32,813 nucleotides of DNA from Bacteroides sp. CAG:1076 (GTDB lineage Bacteria > Bacteroidota > Bacteroidia > Bacteroidales > Bacteroidaceae). Both the position numbers and the translations under genes were made by a program. Shown piece by piece: positions 25,561-32,813 of the stretch. The notes beneath the pieces were generated by a model. That model made no database searches. It saw nothing but the letters and a program-made list of their open reading frames with translations, and was not told the origin of the DNA. Positions within the stretch are counted from its first letter, which is position 1; every line of letters begins with the position of its first letter. The stretch spans positions 1 through 32,813 of the forward strand of contig HF993277.1 of the NCBI GenBank assembly GCA_000436795.1, in the 5' to 3' direction.

Positions 25561-27423
25561 ATGAAACTATATAAATATTTGATATTATCTATAGTAGCGG
25601 CTTCCAGCTTTTCGTCTTGCTTGGATGAGGATCCGTTATATTCACAGAATAATACAGTCGTTTTCTCGTCTGAATCGAGTGCGCAGTTGGCTTTGCTGGG
25701 ATGCTATGCGTATATGACTTCTACATCGGCGTATGGTCAGCATTATCAGGAAATTCCTATTAGCGGTGCTGGATTCGCATGGTCGCAACGTAGTGGTAGT
25801 GATGGTATTGTTTCGTTGCAGGCACTTTCAAGTGACGGATTGATTTCTACTACCTGGAATGGAATGTACAAAGTGATTTCTGAAACCAATGCCTTCCTGG
25901 AGAATTTGGCATCCAGTGGATTGAGTGATGATATTAAGAACCAGTATGGTGGTGAAGCGAAATTCCTCCGTGCCATGGCTTATTATAATTTGGTATCTCT
26001 TTGGGGAGATGTGCCTTTGAAAACTGTTGCTTCTACTTCAGAGGGTATCTCGATGCCTCGTACTCCGAAAGAGCAAGTATTAAATCAGGTTGTGACAGAC
26101 TTGAAAGAAGCTATGAGCATCAGTGAAACTTCTGAGGTTGGACGTGTCAATTCGTGGGCTGTAAAGGCATTTTTGGGAAAAGTGTACTATCGAATGGCAA
26201 AGCTTGGTATTGATACTAACAATAATCTGAAAAATGCGAAGGAGATGTTCGATGAAGTTTATAACAAGCATGTATATGAACTGGAAAAGAATTTTGCAGA
26301 TTTGTTTGGTGACTGGGTGACTACCTCGAAAGAAGCTATTTTCCAGTTGAACTTTGCTTTGAACTCTCCTTCTTGCTTTAACCGTGCCAGCAATCGTTTC
26401 TCACCGACAGGTTCAACACCGGGTGTATGCTGGAGTACATATCGTGCGACAAAAGCTGCTTATGATATGCATCAGGGTACTTATCCGGATGATCCTCGTA
26501 TAGCTGCTACATTCTTGACTGTACATAGAGATCGTGGAGGAAACAATAAGCCAGAACCTAAAGCTCAGGTAGGCGATCAACCGTCGGCAAACGATTCTGT
26601 CTATTATTATCCTTATTTTACATATACTGTTCAGAGAGATACAAAAATGGTAGATGGTAAAGAGGTAGCTGTATACGATTCTATCTATAAAAATGGAAAA
26701 GCTGTTGCTGCGAAATTGTATGTAGGTAGATTGCCTTATGAGAAATTTAAAGATCCAACTAATCCGGATTTAAATTATCTGAATAATCTGAATGAAGCAG
26801 ATGGTAAGACTCCACAAGAAAAAGCATATATTAAAGCTTTGAAGGGTATACAGAAAAAATATGCAGAGAGTGGTAATCAGATGGCATGGCCTGCTCACAT
26901 GAAGTTGTATGATCCTAACCAGCAGGGAACTTCTTCTCATAAGAATCTGATGGTATATCGTTATGCTGAGATGTTGTTACTGATGGCTGATGTGTATAAT
27001 GAACTTGATAATACTTCGAAAGCTATTCAACTGGTAGAAGAGGTACTGAAACGTGCACGTGAATCAGCTGGTGGTAACGGCGTTGAACCGAAGGCATGGT
27101 CTCAACAATTGACCAAGGATCAAGTCAGTGAAAAGATTTATTTCGAGTTCTTGTTCGAACTGGATGGTGAACCGTCAATGTATGAACTACTTCGTATCAA
27201 AGGTACTGAGTACTTGAAGAAAGCTTTACAATATCATAATAATCATGAGTTTACAAAGGCTTCGGATGCGTACTATAAGACTGCTGCTCAGAAATGGACC
27301 GACCGTCTTTATAATGAGGGTAATCTGACAGAAGACTTTCTGAAGAAGAACTTGTTATTACCGATTCCTGATACGGAAAGAGATGCAAATCCGGGTATCA
27401 CGGATAATAACTTTGGTTATTGA
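25561..27423 (+). CDS. SusD/RagB family glycan-binding surface lipoprotein
   Basis: The 620-residue lipoprotein sits as a lid on the SusC channel and binds the target glycan. The start at 25561 gives a signal ending in FSSC with Cys20, followed by LDEDP, an acidic run of the kind that sends Bacteroides lipoproteins to the cell surface. The start at 25537 would add eight charged residues before the signal. SusD/RagB helical-repeat features include GEAKFLRAMAYYNLVSLWGDVPL (about 130-155) and the C-terminal SEKIYFEFLFELDGE and PIPDTERDANPG segments, the latter being the usual family ending. It is slightly longer than many SusD proteins, with an extra segment around residues 330-420. A probable terminator follows, so susC-susD may form its own transcript. 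Confidence 0.95.
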   Translation: MKLYKYLILSIVAASSFSSCLDEDPLYSQNNTVVFSSESSAQLALLGCYAYMTSTSAYGQHYQEIPISGAGFAWSQRSGSDGIVSLQALSSDGLISTTWNGMYKVISETNAFLENLASSGLSDDIKNQYGGEAKFLRAMAYYNLVSLWGDVPLKTVASTSEGISMPRTPKEQVLNQVVTDLKEAMSISETSEVGRVNSWAVKAFLGKVYYRMAKLGIDTNNNLKNAKEMFDEVYNKHVYELEKNFADLFGDWVTTSKEAIFQLNFALNSPSCFNRASNRFSPTGSTPGVCWSTYRATKAAYDMHQGTYPDDPRIAATFLTVHRDRGGNNKPEPKAQVGDQPSANDSVYYYPYFTYTVQRDTKMVDGKEVAVYDSIYKNGKAVAAKLYVGRLPYEKFKDPTNPDLNYLNNLNEADGKTPQEKAYIKALKGIQKKYAESGNQMAWPAHMKLYDPNQQGTSSHKNLMVYRYAEMLLLMADVYNELDNTSKAIQLVEEVLKRARESAGGNGVEPKAWSQQLTKDQVSEKIYFEFLFELDGEPSMYELLRIKGTEYLKKALQYHNNHEFTKASDAYYKTAAQKWTDRLYNEGNLTEDFLKKNLLLPIPDTERDANPGITDNNFGY

Positions 27424-27438
27424 AAAGCTATATAATTG

Positions 27439-27523
27439 GAGTCTGTTGAAAAATAGCCTGATTGTTGGTTAAAGTTTCTTTTAAGGGTTTCCTGAAGAAA
27501 AGGGTAAAATTGAAAACAGACTC
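27439..27523. repeat. 85-bp element with 9-bp inverted ends (possible MITE)
   Basis: GAGTCTGTT at 27439-27447 is matched in inverted form by AACAGACTC at 27515-27523. TTG occurs directly outside both ends, as a 3-bp target duplication would. The interior has no coding capacity. It could be a miniature transposable element or only a long-loop hairpin in the leader of the sulfatase gene. Confidence 0.4.
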
Positions 27524-27529
27524 TTGAAA

Positions 27530-27592
27530 GCTCGCATAATTACATTCTTTTATTATAAAGCTTATTGTAATTGTGCGGGCTTATTTAATAAA
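27530..27592 (+). terminator. Terminator after susD
   Basis: GCTCGCATAATTACA (27530-27544) pairs over 15 bp with TGTAATTGTGCGGGC (27566-27580), with two G-U pairs. A T-rich tract follows. It probably stops or attenuates the susC-susD transcript. The rest of the 299-bp gap to the sulfatase has no gene and no clear promoter box; TATTTTTA at 27646 is the nearest. Confidence 0.65.
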
Positions 27593-27722
27593 TTTTTGAT
27601 TCCCTTCTGTATTAGTTGAATGATGGTGAAGTATTTTCTGCCTCATATTTTTACGTAATCTTTAGTAGCACTACAGACTCAATGTTTGTAATGATTTTAC
27701 TCCGAATAATTAATATATAAAT

Positions 27723-29300
27723 ATGAAAAACCTGAATTTATTTTATTCTATGGCCGGATTGAGTGCTTTGGCTGCAACAGCGTCTTCTTGCCAGCAGAAT
27801 AAGTCGGAAGCAAAAAAAACTTATAATATTGTTTATATCATGACCGATGATCATACGGCTCAGATGATGAGTTGCTATGATACGCGGTATATGGAAACAC
27901 CTAATCTGGACCGTATTGCTGCCGATGGGGTACGTTTTACGAATAGTTTTGTGGCTAACTCGTTGAGCGGTCCGAGTCGCGCTTGTATGATTACAGGCAA
28001 ACATTCGTGTGGAAATAAATTTTATGATAATACGACCTGTGTGTTCGACAGTGCCCAACAGACTTTTCCTAAATTGCTTCAGAAAGCGGGATACCAGACA
28101 GCTCTGATAGGTAAGTGGCATTTGGAGAGTTTGCCTACCGGATTTGATTATTGGGAAATATTGCCGGGACAGGGGGATTATTATAATCCGGATTTTATTA
28201 CTCAGAATAATGATACTATCCAGAAACATGGTTATATAACTAACCTGATAACAGATGATGCGATAGACTGGATGGAAAATAAACGAGATAAGGATAAACC
28301 TTTCTGCCTGATGATCCACCACAAGGCAATTCATCGTAACTGGATGGCTGATACGTGTAATTTGGCATTGTATGAAGATAAGACTTTCCCGCTTCCAGAA
28401 ACATTCTTCGATGATTATGAAGGTCGTCCGGCTGCTGCCGCACAAGAAATGAGTATCGTAAAAGATATGGATATGATTTACGATCTGAAGATGCTGCGTC
28501 CAGACAAAAATTCACGTTTGAAAACATTATATGAATCATTCCTAGGACGTATGGATAAAGAGCAGAGAGCTGCTTGGGATAAATTTTACGGTCCGATTAT
28601 TGAAGATTTCTATAAGAAAAATCCTCAGGGTAAAGATTTGGCAAACTGGAAGTTTCAGCGTTACATGCGTGATTACATGAAGACGGTCAAGTCGCTGGAT
28701 GATAATGTAGGACGTGTATTGGATTATTTAAAAGAAAAAGGTCTGTTGGACAATACGTTGGTGGTTTATACTTCCGATCAAGGCTTTTATATGGGAGAGC
28801 ATGGATGGTTTGACAAACGTTTTATGTATGAAGAATCGATGCATACACCTCTGATTATGCGTTTACCTGAAGGATTCAATCGCAGAGGAGATATTACCGA
28901 ACTGGTACAGAACATTGATTATGCTCCAACGTTTTTGGAACTTGCCGGAGCAAAGGTACCGGAGGATATGCATGGAGTTTCTTTGTTGCCATTGCTGAAA
29001 GGAGAACATCCAGCCAACTGGCGTAAAGCTTTGTATTATCATTTTTATGAATATCCTGCAGAGCACATGGTAAAGCGTCATTATGGAATCCGTACTAACC
29101 GTTATAAACTGATTCATTTCTATAATGATATTGATGAATGGGAACTTTATGATTTGCAAAAGGACCCTAATGAGCTACATAATTTGTATGGTCAGAGTGA
29201 CTATGATTCGATTGTCACTGACTTAAAGAAACAATTATTGGAACTGCAGGAAAAATATAATGATCCTGTACGTTTTTCTCCAGATCGTGATAAAGAATAA
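27723..29300 (+). CDS. Sulfatase lipoprotein, serine-type formylglycine enzyme (family S1)
   Basis: Removes sulfate esters from a glycan. The 525 residues begin with a lipoprotein signal ending at Cys23. Asp42 and Asp43 (MTDDH) bind calcium. The maturation motif is Ser82-Gly-Pro-Ser-Arg86, ending in TG at 91-92, so the catalytic formylglycine must be made from serine by an anaerobic radical maturase encoded elsewhere. DQGFYMGEHGWFDKRFMYEES in the second half is the conserved C-terminal metal and active-site region. Overall it resembles N-acetylglucosamine-6-sulfatase-like S1 enzymes, but the position specificity is an inference. It is 12 bp upstream of the GH20 gene and in the same operon as the fucosidase, which supports action on sulfated amino-sugar glycans. 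Confidence 0.92.
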   Translation: MKNLNLFYSMAGLSALAATASSCQQNKSEAKKTYNIVYIMTDDHTAQMMSCYDTRYMETPNLDRIAADGVRFTNSFVANSLSGPSRACMITGKHSCGNKFYDNTTCVFDSAQQTFPKLLQKAGYQTALIGKWHLESLPTGFDYWEILPGQGDYYNPDFITQNNDTIQKHGYITNLITDDAIDWMENKRDKDKPFCLMIHHKAIHRNWMADTCNLALYEDKTFPLPETFFDDYEGRPAAAAQEMSIVKDMDMIYDLKMLRPDKNSRLKTLYESFLGRMDKEQRAAWDKFYGPIIEDFYKKNPQGKDLANWKFQRYMRDYMKTVKSLDDNVGRVLDYLKEKGLLDNTLVVYTSDQGFYMGEHGWFDKRFMYEESMHTPLIMRLPEGFNRRGDITELVQNIDYAPTFLELAGAKVPEDMHGVSLLPLLKGEHPANWRKALYYHFYEYPAEHMVKRHYGIRTNRYKLIHFYNDIDEWELYDLQKDPNELHNLYGQSDYDSIVTDLKKQLLELQEKYNDPVRFSPDRDKE

Positions 29301-29312
29301 AAATAGAGAGAT

Positions 29313-31649
29313 ATGGTTAAGATATATTTTCAGTCGAGGAAATGGATAATGGCTTGTATTGCTGCTTTGGCACTGGGTATGGCTGGATGTCATTCTCCAA
29401 AACAACTTGAGGATGTGGTTATTGTTCCTCAGCCGTTGTCTGTTGAAAAGGGAAGCGGTTCTTTCTCTTTTAGTGGAAAGACTGTTATTGCTGTAGCTGA
29501 TGATGAACAACGTATCGTGGCCGAAAACTTTGCTTCGCTATTTACTAAATCGGCGGGTTTCACTCCTAAGGTTGAAAAGGCAAAAGATGGCAATATCGTT
29601 TTTTCTATTGATCAGTCGATGAAAACAGACGCCTATGAATTACAGATAACTTCTGATAAAATAACGATAAAGGCAGCCGATGTGAAAGGCTTCTTTTATG
29701 CCTTGCAAAATATTCGTCTGATGCTTCCCCCTGCAATAGAAGGGCAGAAGCATACTGTGGAAACATGGGCTGTACCTGCTATTACTATTAAAGATAAGCC
29801 TCGTTTTGATTATCGAGGTTTTATGTTGGATGTTTCTCGCTATTTTTTACCGAAGGAAGATGTGATTCGAATGATTGATTGTATTTCTATGTTGAAAATT
29901 AATCGTTTGCATTTGCATCTCACAGATGATAATGGATGGCGTCTGGAAATAAAGAAATATCCTCGTCTGACAGAAGTCGGGGCGTGGAGGGTAGATCGTC
30001 AGAAGTTTCCTTTTCCTGATAGAAGGAATCCCAAAAAGGGAGAGCCTGCCACTGTAGGTGGATTTTATACTCAAGAAGATATGAAGGAGATTATCCGTTA
30101 TGCAGCCGAACGTCAGGTGGAAATTATTCCGGAAATAGATATTCCTGCTCATTCGAATGCTGCTTTGGCTTCCTATCCGGAATATGCGTGTCCGGTTGTA
30201 AAAGATTTTATCGGGGTATTGCCTGGTCTGGGTGGAAAGAATGCTGAAATAATCTTTTGTGCGGGAAATGATAAAACCTTTACTTTCTTACAGGATATTC
30301 TTGATGAAGTGATTGCATTATTTCCTTCCCACTATATCAATTTAGGAGGGGATGAAGCCACTAAAACCAACTGGGAAAAATGTCCTTTGTGTCAGGCACG
30401 TATTCGTAAAGAACATTTAGCTGATGAAGAAGCTTTACAGGGATATTTTATGTCACGCATAGGAGATTATGTCCGTAGTAAAGGTAAGCAAGTTATGGGT
30501 TGGGATGAACTGACGAATAGTAAGTTGCCAGAAGAGGCTATTATTTTAGGTTGGCAAGGATATGGAAAGGCTGCACTGAAAGCAGCGGAACAGGGACATC
30601 GGTTTATAATGGCACCTGCCCGTATTGCTTATTTAATCAGATATCAGGGACCTCAATGGTTTGAGCCTGTTACTTATTTTGGTAATAATACATTAAAGAA
30701 TTTGTTTGAGTATGAGCCTGTTCAGAGCGACTGGAAGCCTGAATACGAATCTTTGTTGATGGGAGTTCAAGCCTGCATGTGGACTGAATTTTGTAATGTA
30801 CCCGAAGATGTGTTTTATATGACTTTCCCGAGATTGGCTGCTTTGGCAGAAATAGCATGGGTTCCAAAAGGGAAAAAGAACTGGAATGAATTTTTGAAAG
30901 GATTAGATAATTTCGACAAACATCTGGAGCAGAAGGAAATTATCTATGCACGTTCTATGTATAATATTCAGCATAAGGTTACACCGGAAGAATCTGGAAA
31001 ATTAAAAGTGGAACTGGAATGCGAACGTCCTGATATGGAAATACATTATACGTTGGATGGTACTGAACCTATGGAAACATCTGCTGTATATGATTCTGCT
31101 TTTGTCGTTGATAAGGATGTAGAAATAAAAGCCGCCACTTTTACTAAAGGTAAACAGATGGGAAAAACGCTTATATTACCTATTCATTGGAACAAGGCTA
31201 CGGCTAAACCGTTAGTGGGTGCTCCGAAAGAAATGGGAATATTAGTCAATGGCTTACGTGGAAGTCTGAAGCAGACTGATTTTGAATGGTATACGGGAGG
31301 ACTATCACAACCTATTTCTTTTGTTATAGATTTGTTGAAGCCTGAAAAGATGAAACGTTTTGCAGTTGGTTGCATTACGAATTATGGTATGGCTGTACAT
31401 AAGCCTCGAATGATGAAAGTAGAAGTTTCGGACGATAATAAGACATTTAAAGAAATAGGAAAGTTGACCTTTACGGATGATGAAATTTTTAAGGAAGGTA
31501 ATTTTATTGAAGATTTATCGATTGAAAATGTTGATATTATCGGACGTTATATTAAATTTACACTGGAAACTCCAGGAAATTGTCCAGATAATCATGTTCG
31601 TCCGGGACAAGCGTCTAAAGTTTATCTTGATGAAGTGATGATTGAGTAA
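29313..31649 (+). CDS. GH20 beta-N-acetylhexosaminidase lipoprotein
   Basis: An exo-enzyme releasing terminal beta-linked GlcNAc or GalNAc, working by substrate assistance. The 778 residues comprise a lipoprotein signal to Cys26 (GMAGC), a GH20b N-terminal domain (about 35-150), the catalytic barrel (about 150-510) with HLHLTDDNGWRLE and the acid pair Asp347-Glu348 in GGDEA, a chitobiase-type C-terminal beta domain (about 555-625, YTLDGTEP), and a final F5/8-type-C-like carbohydrate-binding module (about 640-778). The start at 29313 follows a purine-rich stretch. The next ATG, at codon 13, would also leave a usable lipoprotein signal. It lies between sulfatase and fucosidase. It may prefer GlcNAc after desulfation, or could accept 6-sulfo-GlcNAc directly. 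Confidence 0.94.
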   Translation: MVKIYFQSRKWIMACIAALALGMAGCHSPKQLEDVVIVPQPLSVEKGSGSFSFSGKTVIAVADDEQRIVAENFASLFTKSAGFTPKVEKAKDGNIVFSIDQSMKTDAYELQITSDKITIKAADVKGFFYALQNIRLMLPPAIEGQKHTVETWAVPAITIKDKPRFDYRGFMLDVSRYFLPKEDVIRMIDCISMLKINRLHLHLTDDNGWRLEIKKYPRLTEVGAWRVDRQKFPFPDRRNPKKGEPATVGGFYTQEDMKEIIRYAAERQVEIIPEIDIPAHSNAALASYPEYACPVVKDFIGVLPGLGGKNAEIIFCAGNDKTFTFLQDILDEVIALFPSHYINLGGDEATKTNWEKCPLCQARIRKEHLADEEALQGYFMSRIGDYVRSKGKQVMGWDELTNSKLPEEAIILGWQGYGKAALKAAEQGHRFIMAPARIAYLIRYQGPQWFEPVTYFGNNTLKNLFEYEPVQSDWKPEYESLLMGVQACMWTEFCNVPEDVFYMTFPRLAALAEIAWVPKGKKNWNEFLKGLDNFDKHLEQKEIIYARSMYNIQHKVTPEESGKLKVELECERPDMEIHYTLDGTEPMETSAVYDSAFVVDKDVEIKAATFTKGKQMGKTLILPIHWNKATAKPLVGAPKEMGILVNGLRGSLKQTDFEWYTGGLSQPISFVIDLLKPEKMKRFAVGCITNYGMAVHKPRMMKVEVSDDNKTFKEIGKLTFTDDEIFKEGNFIEDLSIENVDIIGRYIKFTLETPGNCPDNHVRPGQASKVYLDEVMIE

Positions 31650-31673
31650 TAATTTGACATATAAATAAACTGC

Positions 31674-32813
31674 ATGAATAAAATAAACCAGTTTTTAATG
31701 GCGTGTTCATTGCTTGCCCTCCCTATTGGAGGGCAAGCTCAGCAGGATACCTCTTATTTTGTAAAGCATTTGCAGTTTTCTGGAAATGAAAGCTTGGAGC
31801 AGAAAGCTTCAATGGCGGCCCGTTTAGTTCCCTCTCCGCAGCAGTTAGCCTGGCAGCAGATGGAACTGACGGCTTTTTTGCATTTTGGAATTAATACATT
31901 TACCGGTCGTGAATGGGGGGATGGTACGGAAGATCCTTCTTTGTTTAATCCGACGGAACTGGATGCTGAGCAGTGGGTACACACCTTGAAAGAGTGTGGC
32001 TTTAGGATGGTACTGCTTACAGCCAAGCACCACGACGGTTTCTGTCTGTGGCCGACAAAGACGACATCTCATTCGGTGGCTTCTTCTCCGTGGAAGGGCG
32101 GCAAGGGTGACGTGGTGCGTGAACTTCGTGATGCATGTACCAAGTATGGCATGAAATTCGGTGTATACCTGTCTCCTTGGGACCGTAATGCTTCCTGCTA
32201 CGGTAATTCTCCTGAATACAATAAATTCTTTATCGAACAGCTCACGGAATTATTGACAAATTACGGTGAGGTGAATGAGGTATGGTTCGATGGTGCAAAC
32301 GGTGAAGGTCCTAACGGAAAGAAGCAGGTGTACGACTGGGACGCCTTTTATAAGACAATCCAGCATTTGCAGCCCAAAGCTGTAATGGCGATAATGGGTG
32401 ATGATGTACGTTGGGTTGGCAATGAGAAAGGTATCGGTCGTGAAACGGAATGGAGCGCAACGGTACTTACTCCGGGAATTTATGCACGTTCTGCGGAAAA
32501 TAATAAACGTTTAGGGGTTTACGGTAAAGCAAAAGATTTGGGGAGTCGTAAGATGTTACAGGATGCAACGGAACTTTTCTGGTATCCATCGGAAGTGGAT
32601 GTATCGATTCGTCCGGGGTGGTTCTGGCATGAGGAAGAAAATGCAAAGGTGAAAAGTCTGCAAGAATTGTCGGATATTTATTTTCAGTCTGTAGGCTATA
32701 ATTCGGTTCTTTTGCTGAATATACCTCCCGACCGCCGGGGTTTGCTGAACGAAGCAGATGTAGCCCGTTTAAAGGAATTTGCAGCTTACCGCCGTCAGGT
32801 CTTTTCGGATGAT
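31674..32813 (+). CDS. GH29 alpha-L-fucosidase, 3' end cut by window edge
   Basis: The frame opens at ATG 31674, 24 bp after the GH20 stop, and stays open to the last base, giving 380 residues without a stop. A signal peptide (MNKINQFLMACSLLALPIGGQA) indicates export to the periplasm. The GH29 barrel is clear: HFGINTF near residue 70, KHHDGF at 118-123, and VWFDGANG with the predicted nucleophile Asp206. GWFWHEEENAKVKS and VLLLNIPPDRRG follow at the end of the catalytic domain. The motif set resembles the GH29-B type that acts on alpha-1,3/1,4-fucose next to galactose, but subfamily assignment needs an alignment. It belongs to the sulfatase-GH20 operon. A C-terminal beta-sandwich or F5/8 module may lie beyond the window. 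Confidence 0.92.
   Translation, partial: MNKINQFLMACSLLALPIGGQAQQDTSYFVKHLQFSGNESLEQKASMAARLVPSPQQLAWQQMELTAFLHFGINTFTGREWGDGTEDPSLFNPTELDAEQWVHTLKECGFRMVLLTAKHHDGFCLWPTKTTSHSVASSPWKGGKGDVVRELRDACTKYGMKFGVYLSPWDRNASCYGNSPEYNKFFIEQLTELLTNYGEVNEVWFDGANGEGPNGKKQVYDWDAFYKTIQHLQPKAVMAIMGDDVRWVGNEKGIGRETEWSATVLTPGIYARSAENNKRLGVYGKAKDLGSRKMLQDATELFWYPSEVDVSIRPGWFWHEEENAKVKSLQELSDIYFQSVGYNSVLLLNIPPDRRGLLNEADVARLKEFAAYRRQVFSDD

Noticed and set aside
27738..28445. 235-codon minus-strand reading frame
   Set aside because: It is wholly antisense to the sulfatase, whose motifs are clear; composition is low-complexity Ile/Ser/Arg typical of shadow frames.
1..32813. tRNA, rRNA, integrase or transposase genes
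   Set aside because: None was recognised on either strand; the window looks like ordinary chromosome with a PUL.

Overview
The window comes from a Bacteroidales gut commensal of the Bacteroides/Phocaeicola type. Evidence is a SusC/SusD pair beside a hybrid two-component sensor, surface lipoproteins with Bacteroides-style export signals, DUF4374 and DUF2723 proteins, a serine-type sulfatase, and several -7 boxes of the TAnnTTTG class. Genus or species cannot be fixed from the sequence alone. All complete genes look intact; the last gene runs off the right edge.

Layout. 1-502 has no convincing gene: it holds a 110-bp repeat present twice and a strong bidirectional hairpin. nadB (minus, 503-2089) is divergent from a four-gene plus-strand run: two small PH-like membrane proteins, a dihydrolipoyl dehydrogenase and a PBP4-type D-Ala-D-Ala carboxypeptidase (2240-5873). 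A short-chain dehydrogenase (6003-6797) follows under its own promoter and meets a minus-strand block at a hairpin. That block is first xusC-xusB-xusA (6911-11856), matching in order and content the XusABC xenosiderophore (enterobactin/salmochelin) uptake system of B. thetaiotaomicron. Next, still on the minus strand, come a polysaccharide deacetylase, a large DUF2723 GT-C-like membrane protein, and a metal ABC transporter ATPase plus binding lipoprotein with no permease.

The right third is a polysaccharide utilization locus. A 1332-residue hybrid sensor/AraC regulator (minus) faces susC-susD, followed by sulfatase, GH20 beta-hexosaminidase and a 3'-truncated GH29 alpha-fucosidase. The enzyme set predicts a sulfated, fucosylated, hexosamine-containing glycan such as mucin O-glycan. 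Sulfatase and fucosidase would remove caps, GH20 would release terminal HexNAc, SusCD would import oligosaccharides, and the regulator would sense a breakdown product. An 11-bp direct repeat at exactly 21-bp spacing just upstream of susC is a good candidate operator for the regulator.

The main points for a second look are the 21-bp-phased repeat, the in-frame 45-bp tandem duplication inside the sensor propeller, the permease-less metal transporter whose binding protein has Glu where the first His ligand is expected, the possible small mobile element between susD and the sulfatase, and the repeat array at the left edge. No wholly new system is evident; most genes belong to known families.
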